Of a stretch of DNA of 6,249 bases, positions 1 to 5,259 are shown piece by piece; the first letter of the stretch is position 1; every line of letters starts with the position of its first letter. The DNA is from Candidatus Thorarchaeota archaeon. Lineage in GTDB: Archaea > Asgardarchaeota > Thorarchaeia > Thorarchaeales > Thorarchaeaceae. A program made the position numbers and the translations under genes. The notes beneath the pieces were generated by a model, which worked only from the letters and a program-made list of their open reading frames with translations, did not search any database and was not told where the DNA came from. Location: contig DAOWDY010000221.1 in NCBI GenBank assembly GCA_030638785.1, forward strand, positions 1 through 6,249, given 5' to 3'.

Positions 1-125
1 AATGTGACAATACCTGCTGACTGTTGGTATTGTACACCATTGTTCTGGGCGGCAACCAAAGGCACACCCAATCCAAGTAGAAGGACTGCAAAAGCAGAAA
101 TTGCATAATTTCTGTTGGCGCTCAT
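1..125 (-). CDS. Secreted or membrane-anchored protein, N-terminal fragment (runs off the window)
   Basis: The minus strand opens at an ATG (125-123) and reads without a stop to the window edge, giving 41 codons. The peptide starts MSANRNYAISAFAVLLLG and continues through LGVPLVAAQNN: a short polar N-terminus with one arginine, a hydrophobic core of about 17 residues and a small-residue site (VAA before QNN) that fits signal peptidase cleavage near residues 26-27. The product is therefore exported by the Sec route. A GGTGAT Shine-Dalgarno site lies 3 nt upstream and a TATA-like box about 30 nt upstream, both supporting this start. The gene lies downstream of the PadR-type regulator on the same strand but has its own promoter. 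What is visible after the signal peptide (GVQYQQSAGIVT) is too short to assign a family. It could be a solute-binding protein or another surface protein; I do not recognise it. Confidence 0.75.
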   Translation of the reverse strand, partial: MSANRNYAISAFAVLLLGLGVPLVAAQNNGVQYQQSAGIVT

Positions 126-128
126 TAA

Positions 129-134
129 ATCACC
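129..134 (-). promoter_or_regulatory. Shine-Dalgarno site of the secreted-protein gene
   Basis: On the minus strand GGTGAT lies 3 nt before the ATG at 125 (5 nt counted from the GGTG core). It is complementary to the ATCACC found at the 3' end of archaeal 16S rRNA and fixes the start of the partial secreted-protein gene. Confidence 0.6.
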
Positions 135-152
135 AAGTAATACTTTGTTTAG

Positions 153-164
153 TGTATATATAAT
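153..164 (-). promoter_or_regulatory. TATA box for the secreted-protein gene
   Basis: Read on the minus strand the site is ATTATATATACA, a close match to an archaeal TATA box. With the usual 24-27 nt to the transcription start, the mRNA would begin near 130-135, giving a leader of only 5-10 nt before the ATG at 125. The T-rich stretch just upstream on the same strand (165-180, TTCTTTTTAATTTTC) could also end transcripts from the PadR-type regulator gene, since archaeal RNA polymerase stops at oligo-T tracts. Confidence 0.55.
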
Positions 165-267
165 GAAAATTAAAAAGAATGAACCAACCCACAATCCTAT
201 CGGATATATTAGACCCTATTTTGACAATTTTAAGCTTTATGAATGCTTGAAATGCTGATACCGACTA

Positions 268-1119
268 CTATTTTTCTTTCCTTGCCCAGAATACAACTAA
301 ACCCGGGAAGAGGTCTAATGCCCCACAGTCAGGGAATACAGTTTCAAGTATGGTTCCAACATCATCCCCGTCTGCCATGCCTAGATCTGGAAAGAGCTGT
401 ATTGCGGTCACTCGTACAAATTCTCCGAGATCTGGTTGATTCGGTTTGTCAAAGTAAACAAAGGGCGCTAAAATTCGAAGAATGCCACCTTTCATCAATA
501 CTCTCTTGAACTCGGTCACAGCTATGTGCAACTCTCGTCGGTCTGGAATTCCACTAAGCCATATCTGTGCGTAACGCTCGTTCGGAGAAGGTATATCAGA
601 AATCTCGCCTTTCAACGTTTTATGTTTGATTCCCAAAGTTGTTAGAATTGTGGAGTCACCTAGAACATCGAGACTGCCAGATCCATTGTTTTGTGTAAGG
701 TGGTCGATTGTACTTAGATCAAATTCTCTCACTCTTGGCACTGCTGCAAATAATATGCGTCCATTTGGTGCTTTTACTTCTGATTCCAATAGCTGATGCA
801 TACTTCCTGTAATTGAGTGTCTATACGCATCATAGAAATGCATGATGACTTCGATGGAGTCTTTCAGCATTTCTCTTAGACGGTTTTCACCGCGAGCACC
901 AAGTCTGTATACGCGTCTATCAGGGCCATGAGGTCCTGGTTGGACAACACTCTCTACAAGGCCCTCTGCCTCCATTGCATGTAACCAGCGATAGAGTGTA
1001 GTCAATCTGATGTTTGAAACATGTTCGCTTAAAGAACGGAGAATATCGTAACCATGGCAAGGACCATTATCCAGTACCAACAGTATCCTGTTCCGTATCC
1101 ATTCTCTGCTATTCTTCAA
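268..1119 (-). CDS. PadR-family winged-helix regulator fused to a degenerate methyltransferase-like domain
   Basis: Likely a DNA-binding transcriptional regulator in the cytoplasm. From the TTG start at 1119 the protein is 283 aa. Residues about 8-75 match the PadR winged helix: ILLVLDNGPCHGYDIL (helix 1 with the GPxHGY signature), TTLYRWLHAMEAEGLVES (recognition helix, where family members usually read xxLYxxLxxLExxGLV) and RRVYRLGARGENRL (wing and following helix). Residues about 118-280 resemble the later part of a class I SAM methyltransferase (EFKRVLMKGGILRILAPF, like the E-x-x-RVLKPGG-x-L strand). The glycine-rich SAM loop is not visible, so this half may only sense a ligand. The TTG at 1119 is preferred because GGAG lies 10 nt upstream and the product then begins about 10 residues before the fold, as is usual in PadR proteins. 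The frame stays open to a GTG at 1230 (320 aa), which has no SD and sits inside a palindrome. It is divergent from the solute-binding protein gene. Confidence 0.8.
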   Translation of the reverse strand: MKNSREWIRNRILLVLDNGPCHGYDILRSLSEHVSNIRLTTLYRWLHAMEAEGLVESVVQPGPHGPDRRVYRLGARGENRLREMLKDSIEVIMHFYDAYRHSITGSMHQLLESEVKAPNGRILFAAVPRVREFDLSTIDHLTQNNGSGSLDVLGDSTILTTLGIKHKTLKGEISDIPSPNERYAQIWLSGIPDRRELHIAVTEFKRVLMKGGILRILAPFVYFDKPNQPDLGEFVRVTAIQLFPDLGMADGDDVGTILETVFPDCGALDLFPGLVVFWARKEK

Positions 1120-1130
1120 AAGTCGAATAT

Positions 1131-1134
1131 CTCC
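1131..1134 (-). promoter_or_regulatory. Ribosome-binding site deciding the regulator start
   Basis: GGAG on the minus strand lies 10 nt before the TTG at 1119. Similar GGAG-to-start spacings of 9-12 nt occur at 1540, 4142 and 5977, which favours TTG 1119 over the SD-less GTG at 1230. Confidence 0.45.
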
Positions 1135-1226
1135 AGTAATATCCGCGTTACTACATGCTAAAAGCGGTTGGTTCTGCGTAACGCTCTGCTCCAGTTCTCT
1201 TCTATACTCCGGAACTAAGTGCAAAC

Positions 1227-1246
1227 CCACGAATAGCTATTCGTGG
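1227..1246. promoter_or_regulatory. Perfect 20-bp palindrome, probable operator of the PadR-type regulator
   Basis: CCACGAATAG is followed directly by its exact reverse complement CTATTCGTGG, with no spacer and no mismatch. PadR proteins bind as dimers to palindromic sites near their own promoters, so an autoregulatory operator is the natural reading. A weak minus-strand TATA-like element (TATTAA, 1260-1255) would place the transcription start near 1230, inside the palindrome, where a bound dimer would block transcription. As RNA it could form a hairpin only with a distorted loop, because there is no spacer, so a DNA-level role is more likely. Confidence 0.5.
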
Positions 1247-1322
1247 ATTAGTGCTTAATAGAATCCAATACTTCTGTTGTCTTGGTTGGGAACTACGAAA
1301 AATTCCCTCCTTCTATCTCTTT

Positions 1323-1349
1323 TTGGAGGTAGGCCTATCCTACCTCCAA
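1323..1349. repeat. Inverted repeat, 11-bp perfect stem with 5-nt loop
   Basis: TTGGAGGTAGG and CCTACCTCCAA are exact reverse complements separated by CCTAT. The stem holds six G/C pairs in the inner nine and would be stable in RNA from either strand. It is not followed by a T-tract on the plus strand or on the minus strand, so it does not look like an ordinary terminator. The left arm carries GGAGGT, a full-strength SD sequence that the stem would hide, but no start codon with a gene follows it. It may be a protein-binding site in the DNA or a structured leader element. Confidence 0.55.
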
Positions 1350-1474
1350 CCCCGATTTCTAGTACCATCTACACAGCTAGAAGTTAAGTCAGAAATCAAG
1401 TCTAGACACAGGTGCTATACCCATTCTCACCTATAGCTTGCAGTGCATTACCCCTTATCTTAGCTCTTTGAGCG

Positions 1475-1484
1475 TATCTTAATT
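1475..1484 (+). promoter_or_regulatory. Possible TATA box of the solute-binding protein gene
   Basis: TATCTTAATT lies about 60 nt upstream of the proposed TTG start at 1540, so a transcript would begin near 1505 with a leader of about 35 nt. The match to a TATA box is only fair; a similar element (TTATCTTAG) lies at 1455-1463. Confidence 0.25.
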
Positions 1485-1524
1485 GACTCCGACTTCGAAC
1501 CTTGTTCGATTTCGACTCGATGAT

Positions 1525-1528
1525 GGAG
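1525..1528 (+). promoter_or_regulatory. Ribosome-binding site deciding the start of the solute-binding protein
   Basis: GGAG lies 11 nt before the TTG at 1540. The alternative ATG at 1564 has AGAGG directly abutting it, too close to act as an SD, and the first possible start, TTG 1483, has none. Confidence 0.4.
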
Positions 1529-1539
1529 ACAGAAGAGAA

Positions 1540-3369
1540 TTGAATAATAATACAACAAAGAGGATGATAGCTATCTCCTTGACTGTTGCATTCCTTGTTA
1601 TGGCTGTGTCGCCAGCTTTTGCTCAAGCACAGACTACTCTAGGACATTTCAAGACCGGTCCATTCGTGGACAAGATTGTCTTTGATGTCATTACCCAGGA
1701 GGACCAACAAGTTATTGCACTTCAGGATAGCGAGATTGATATCATCGATCAACAGCTCGATCCAACTTATTTGGAAACACTTATTGAAGCCGAGAATATC
1801 GTGGTGGAAAATATACTGAGAAACGGTTATGGATATGTTACAATTAATTGTGCGAAATATCCATTCAATATTACTGCATTTCGAAGAGCACTTGCTTTTG
1901 CCACAGATAAAGAGGCAATATCTGATCAAGTCTGGGACGGTTTATCTCAGCCACTTGACTCTATGGTCCCAGCAACTAACCCCTTCTCAATTGAGGGATT
2001 ATTGCCCTATACCTATTATGAGGCAAACGTTGCTCTTGGAAATCAATTACTTGACGATGCAGGATTCCTAGATGTGGACGATGACGGTATCAGAGAGGCA
2101 CCAAACGGTGAAGCCTTTGATGTCCTAGTCGAGTGTGCGCAGTCATCTAACATCGCAATTGAGGTCGGTGTAGTTATTGCTGATGCACTTACTGCCTTGG
2201 GCATTGAGGCAACATCAATCCCAACTGACTTCTACGAATACCTCAACAGACTCTACTTCCACGGGGACTACGACATCGTATTCCTGGGTGGTGGTTTCAG
2301 CACCTTTGATGTTGACTGGATTGCATACGAATTCTGGTCAGATTATGCAGATGAGCCCTATTGGAACTTCCCCAACTTCCAGAACGCATCCTACGATGAT
2401 TGGAGGGACCAGCTGCTACATGCAACTGAGTACGAAGATGTTCTAGAGGCAGCACAGGAGATGCAGAAGATATGGGTTTACGAAAGCCCAATGATCATCT
2501 GTTACGAGAACCTCGTTCTATCAGCCTATAGAACTGATAGATTTGATGGTTGGGTTAACTCTGTCGTTGACGGTGTTCCTGGCTTTTGGACAAACATCAA
2601 AGCCCACTTGAAGGATGAGCTAGGTGGTCCATTCGGAGGTACACTCCGTTGGAGCAACTCTCTAGATATTGACACCTTCAACTTCATGGCTAGTACATCA
2701 GCATATGCTAACAATGTTAACAACATGATGTGGGATTCACTAATTGCCGTTGGTCCTGATGGTACCGACGTAAACTGGTTGGCAGAGTCCTATTTCGCTG
2801 AAACTCATGAGGATAACCCGGCAATTCCAGATGGTCATACCAGGTTTACATTCAACATGATTCAGAATGCTACTTGGACTGATGGAGAATCATTGACTGC
2901 AGAGGATGCAGCATTCACCCTCAACTTCTTCAAAGAAGCACCTGGAAATCAGTATGGGTCTGATCTGACTGATCTAGTTGCAGCATATGCTCCAACACCA
3001 TACACCCTAATTGCAGAGTTTGATACAGAATCATACTGGCATCTACACACAATAGGCTACAAACCAATACTTCCCAAGCATGTGTTTGAGATTATTGGCG
3101 CAGAGAACTGGAACCTGTGGAATCCCGATCCACCAACAGAAGCAATGGTCACTTCAGGTCCATTCAACGTGACTGAGTATGTTCCTGGTGAATTCACAGA
3201 GTTAACCTACAATCCAAACTACTTCTTTGGCCCTGACAGAAGCACAGGTACTCCTAGCCCAACTGGTGGAGGAGAAGGTCCTGACCTTACACTTGCCATT
3301 GTTGCTGGGGCAGTTGGTGCAGCAGTAGTCATCCTTGTTGGTGGCTTTGTCTTAATGCGTCAGAGATAG
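1540..3369 (+). CDS. Extracellular family 5 (oligopeptide-type) solute-binding protein with circularly permuted halves and C-terminal membrane anchor
   Basis: Likely binds peptides or another small solute outside the cell for an ABC importer. From TTG 1540 it is 609 aa. Residues 1-29 form a signal peptide (NNNTTKR, then a hydrophobic core, then SPAFA). Residues about 37-357 match the second half of SBP_bac_5 proteins: FVDKIVFDVI, GEID-like SEIDIID, FRRALAFATDKEAI, the ANVALGNQLLDDAGF repacking helix, DVDDDGIREAPNGEAF, then YENLVLSAYRTDRFDGW. Residues 366-563 match the first half: GGTLRWS, DIDTFN, WDSLIAVGPDG, WLAES, FTFN...ATWTDGESLTAEDAAFTLNFF, TSGPFNVTEYVPGE and NPNYFF. A linker of Thr, Pro, Ser and Gly and one membrane helix (about 583-605) with a short RQR tail follow. 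The halves are swapped relative to the family, yet the frame is intact. No permease or ATPase gene is nearby. The TTG start gives a KR-bearing n-region; ATG 1564 is the alternative. Confidence 0.85.
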   Translation: MNNNTTKRMIAISLTVAFLVMAVSPAFAQAQTTLGHFKTGPFVDKIVFDVITQEDQQVIALQDSEIDIIDQQLDPTYLETLIEAENIVVENILRNGYGYVTINCAKYPFNITAFRRALAFATDKEAISDQVWDGLSQPLDSMVPATNPFSIEGLLPYTYYEANVALGNQLLDDAGFLDVDDDGIREAPNGEAFDVLVECAQSSNIAIEVGVVIADALTALGIEATSIPTDFYEYLNRLYFHGDYDIVFLGGGFSTFDVDWIAYEFWSDYADEPYWNFPNFQNASYDDWRDQLLHATEYEDVLEAAQEMQKIWVYESPMIICYENLVLSAYRTDRFDGWVNSVVDGVPGFWTNIKAHLKDELGGPFGGTLRWSNSLDIDTFNFMASTSAYANNVNNMMWDSLIAVGPDGTDVNWLAESYFAETHEDNPAIPDGHTRFTFNMIQNATWTDGESLTAEDAAFTLNFFKEAPGNQYGSDLTDLVAAYAPTPYTLIAEFDTESYWHLHTIGYKPILPKHVFEIIGAENWNLWNPDPPTEAMVTSGPFNVTEYVPGEFTELTYNPNYFFGPDRSTGTPSPTGGGEGPDLTLAIVAGAVGAAVVILVGGFVLMRQR

Positions 3370-3381
3370 TTCAGCATAGAT

Positions 3382-3416
3382 AGGGGACACAAGTCCCCTT
3401 TCCCTTTTCTTTTTCT
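3382..3416 (+). terminator. Hairpin and T-rich tract ending the solute-binding protein gene
   Basis: AGGGGAC (3382-3388) and GTCCCCT (3393-3399) pair as a perfect 7-bp stem around the loop ACAA, followed by a pyrimidine-rich run with TTTT and TTTTT up to 3416. It lies 13 nt after the TAG stop of the solute-binding protein and abuts the convergent acetyltransferase gene. On the minus strand the hairpin lacks a T-tract, so its role there is doubtful. Confidence 0.75.
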
Positions 3417-4020
3417 AAGGTTCGCCAGGTAGACTACCTGGTGGAAATCGTTCTAAGAACTCGCTTCTCAAGATGTCCATCGCAATATGATCCTGAAACT
3501 TACCCATAGAGAACATCATTTCTCTAAAGACTCCTATTTTCTTGAAACCTACTTTTTCATAGACTCGAAGCGCTCTTGCATTGTCAGCATTTGCATTCAA
3601 GTAGATGTTATTCAGTCCAAGTACATGAAATCCTACCCAGAGCATCGTAGTTGTAGCATCTGAACCAAAGCCTTTGTCCTGCCGCTCAGTATTCCAAAGT
3701 GAAATCCCAAACTCAGCATGCCTATGAAGTTTAGAAATATCGAAGAAACTTGTAGTACCAAGGAATTCTCCTGTCTTCTTATCTTCGATAGCTAAGACAA
3801 ATTGCCCATCCTTCCATGGGTCAGCAGTTGAAGCACGCTCCACCCATTCTCTTTCAGACTTTCTTGAATTAGGAAGCAAACTACCAAGAAATCGTCTAGT
3901 TTCTAGGTTATTTACATATTTCATTAAAACGTCAAGGTCATCTACTTCTATAGCTCTAAGACGTACCAGATCACCGTAGTACATACCATTAATTTGGATG
4001 CATTTTCTGATAACATTCAC
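3415..4020 (-). CDS. GNAT N-acetyltransferase, RimJ/RimL-like
   Basis: A cytoplasmic enzyme that moves an acetyl group from acetyl-CoA to an amine, in this subfamily often a protein N-terminus, an antibiotic or a polyamine. The 201-aa product has the family order: the N-terminal strand LVRLRAIEVDDLDVL (18-32), the F-L-G-T-T-S-F strand (86-92), AEFGISLWNTERQDKGFGSD (102-121) holding the acetyl-CoA motif QxxGxG at Q114-G117-G119, then LNANADNARALRVYEKVGFKKIG (141-163), where Asn and the Tyr of VYEKVGF are typical. Length is normal for the family. The start is uncertain: GTG at 4020 is the longest, while ATG at 3984 gives 189 aa (MYYGDLVRLRAIE) and fits the fold equally well; neither has a clear SD. 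The gene is convergent with the solute-binding protein and its stop overlaps that gene's terminator tract. The substrate cannot be told from sequence. Confidence 0.85.
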   Translation of the reverse strand: MNVIRKCIQINGMYYGDLVRLRAIEVDDLDVLMKYVNNLETRRFLGSLLPNSRKSEREWVERASTADPWKDGQFVLAIEDKKTGEFLGTTSFFDISKLHRHAEFGISLWNTERQDKGFGSDATTTMLWVGFHVLGLNNIYLNANADNARALRVYEKVGFKKIGVFREMMFSMGKFQDHIAMDILRSEFLERFPPGSLPGEP

Positions 4021-4081
4021 GGTTTCAGGTATTTCTTCCAGCTTTCAAATCAACGAAGATGTGTTAGAAGACTGTCGTTAT

Positions 4082-4090
4082 CTTTTTATT
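4082..4090 (+). promoter_or_regulatory. TATA-like box for the 115-aa membrane protein gene (may serve both strands)
   Basis: CTTTTTATT on the plus strand would place a transcription start near 4112-4115, about 28 nt before the ATG at 4142. On the minus strand the same bases read AATAAAAAG, which could act as a TATA element for the divergent acetyltransferase gene. The match is moderate for both. Confidence 0.3.
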
Positions 4091-4126
4091 GGGTCAACCA
4101 TCTTGGTGAATTGACTTCCTTTAGAC

Positions 4127-4134
4127 GAGGAGAT
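4127..4134 (+). promoter_or_regulatory. Strong Shine-Dalgarno site
   Basis: GAGGAGAT lies 7 nt before the ATG at 4142 and is the best ribosome-binding site in the window. It fixes the start of the 115-aa membrane protein and argues that the frame is really translated. Confidence 0.65.
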
Positions 4135-4141
4135 TAGAGAA

Positions 4142-4489
4142 ATGCAATTTGACTTTCTACTAGCAATAATTATGGGATTTGCTACACTCATTATAATAGT
4201 GATAGTAGTATTCCTGATTGTGTATGGTCTATTCCTTGGTATTGCTCTCGGTTTCGTTAATGGAGAAAACCGGAATCTTGGAACGACCTTTGTGACGGCT
4301 CTTGGAATCGCATTATTAGGATGGATTCCAATTCTGGGCTGTATAATTTCATGGTACCTCATTAAGACAAGACATGAAGTTGGTTGGGGCGGTGCGATTA
4401 TCGCTTGGCTATTGACTGCCATCATTGCGGTTATTGTTATTTTCGTGGTAATGTTTGCGGCTGGATTAAGCCTCTTTGCATTATTCTAA
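4142..4489 (+). CDS. Small integral membrane protein, three predicted helices, function unknown
   Basis: The 115-aa product is almost wholly hydrophobic. Helices are predicted at about residues 6-38 (long, Ile/Val-rich, possibly tilted), 48-74 and 83-113. The two connecting loops are short and polar: NGENRNLG (40-47) and KTRHEVGW (75-82). Basic residues in the second loop would put it in the cytoplasm under the positive-inside rule. Glycine and proline in the second helix (ALGIALLGWIPILG) suggest tight packing. No catalytic motif is seen and I do not recognise the family. It has a strong SD site and a 37-nt gap to the next gene on the same strand, so the two may share a transcript. An open frame on the opposite strand is a shadow of it. 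Confidence 0.75.
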   Translation: MQFDFLLAIIMGFATLIIIVIVVFLIVYGLFLGIALGFVNGENRNLGTTFVTALGIALLGWIPILGCIISWYLIKTRHEVGWGGAIIAWLLTAIIAVIVIFVVMFAAGLSLFALF

Positions 4490-4526
4490 CATGAATTAAT
4501 GACATCTTACCGTAAGGGATGAACAA

Positions 4527-5210
4527 GTGGTGGTAGAGGAAGGAACTGAAGACAGTTTGAGCGGCCGTCCATGTGACAAGATTCTCTCTGATCCAAACAG
4601 AGGGAAGCTTGTTGTTGACTTTGGTACGGTTGCTCGACGCCCTCTTCGGTTCTTGCGGCTTTTAGGGCCTTTCCTGACCGCCCATCATCCTCTTTGTTCT
4701 GAATTTGAAGGACACATAATCACAATCAGAGGACGAAAATTCTGCATTGGCTGTTTCTTCAATTCTCTATCTTTCTTCGGTGGATTCCTCATTCTTCTTG
4801 CACTCTGGTTTCTTAATCCACTTCTGCTTACACGTAATATTCTCTTTTGGGGTGGTATAGCTGGAGTAGCTGTATCATTGATGAACAGTGTTCTCGGCTT
4901 CACTGAAAACATGAAAGTGAAGGTTCTGTCAAAATTACTTCTTGGAGCGGGATTTGCTGCTATCTGTTTGGCTATCCTAGTATTTGGTGATGATCTCTTC
5001 TATATGATAGATGCAAAGATACTCGCGATTCTCATCCTATACCTTCCTGTAATGACAATAATGAATGGAAAGAGATTGTGGGAACTTGAGAAAGAATGTA
5101 AAGACTGCGAATTTAAAATGCGTTGGAGTAAATGTCCTGGTTTTACAGACATCGTGTGTAAATGTGTCGATGAGGGATTTATTCAACCGCGCGCAAAAAC
5201 CACTAAATGA
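4527..5210 (+). CDS. Cys/His-containing four-helix membrane protein, DUF2085-like
   Basis: The 227-aa product has a soluble N-terminus of about 50 residues. Next comes HHPLCSEFEGHIITIRGRKFCIGC (53-76), with C57, C73 and C76 plus H53, H54 and H63. This recalls the HxLC...G...CxRCtGIY pattern of DUF2085 membrane proteins, and as in that family it runs directly into the first membrane helix. Helices are predicted at about 80-97, 104-124, 133-154 and 163-179. The C-terminal tail carries a second cysteine cluster (C191, C194, C203, C211, C213: CKDC...KC...CKC) that could bind zinc or an iron-sulfur cluster, and the tail is not a DUF2085 feature I know. The GTG start at 4527 has a partial SD (AGGGAT, 4515-4520) and a second GTG follows at once. 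The DUF2085 link is tentative and the function is unknown. Confidence 0.7.
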   Translation: MVVEEGTEDSLSGRPCDKILSDPNRGKLVVDFGTVARRPLRFLRLLGPFLTAHHPLCSEFEGHIITIRGRKFCIGCFFNSLSFFGGFLILLALWFLNPLLLTRNILFWGGIAGVAVSLMNSVLGFTENMKVKVLSKLLLGAGFAAICLAILVFGDDLFYMIDAKILAILILYLPVMTIMNGKRLWELEKECKDCEFKMRWSKCPGFTDIVCKCVDEGFIQPRAKTTK

Positions 5211-5248
5211 AGAAATTCGCCTTTCGACAGACTAATTTTACAAGAATA

Positions 5249-5256
5249 CTATATAT
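5249..5256 (+). promoter_or_regulatory. TATA-like box very close to the next start codon
   Basis: CTATATAT is the cleanest plus-strand TATA match in the window but ends only 4 nt before the ATG at 5260. If it is used, transcription would start near 5278, inside the annotated gene. A second candidate, TAATTTTAC (5233-5241), would give a start at about 5260 and a leaderless mRNA. Confidence 0.3.
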
Positions 5257-5259
5257 CCA

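Larger units (their letters stand above)
1247..1539. other. Divergent intergenic region rich in inverted repeats, no gene seen
   Basis: This stretch separates the minus-strand regulator from the plus-strand solute-binding protein gene. The short open frames in it have neither an SD site nor a recognisable product, and no tRNA or known RNA family was recognised. It holds several inverted repeats: an 11-bp stem at 1323-1349, TTCTAG/CTAGAA at 1357-1362 and 1377-1382, overlapping alternative stems at 1410-1437, and TCGAAC-CTT-GTTCGA at 1495-1509. AT-rich elements at 1453-1462 and 1475-1484 could be plus-strand TATA boxes. The region probably carries the promoters and control sites of both flanking genes. 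Confidence 0.5.

Noticed and set aside
243..509. Open frame of 88 codons on the plus strand
   Set aside because: It lies antisense to the 3' part of the regulator gene, has no SD site and its product shows no recognisable pattern.
1323..1349. Reading the 11-bp stem as a rho-independent-like terminator
   Set aside because: No T-tract follows on either strand and no gene ends nearby, since both flanking genes start here.
1251..1436. Open frame of 61 codons in the intergenic region
   Set aside because: No ribosome-binding site, odd composition, and it runs through the 11-bp inverted repeat; chance frame.
1402..1626. Open frame on the minus strand over the start of the solute-binding protein gene
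   Set aside because: Antisense to the signal peptide region, Ser-rich and without a recognisable domain.
1540..3369. Treating the solute-binding protein as a pseudogene because its halves are out of order
   Set aside because: The frame is open for 609 codons, both halves keep their motifs, and signal peptide, anchor and terminator are intact.
4078..4425. Minus-strand open frame of 115 codons
   Set aside because: It is the antisense shadow of the 115-aa membrane protein, which has a strong SD; the antisense product is Ile/Pro/Arg-rich with no domain.
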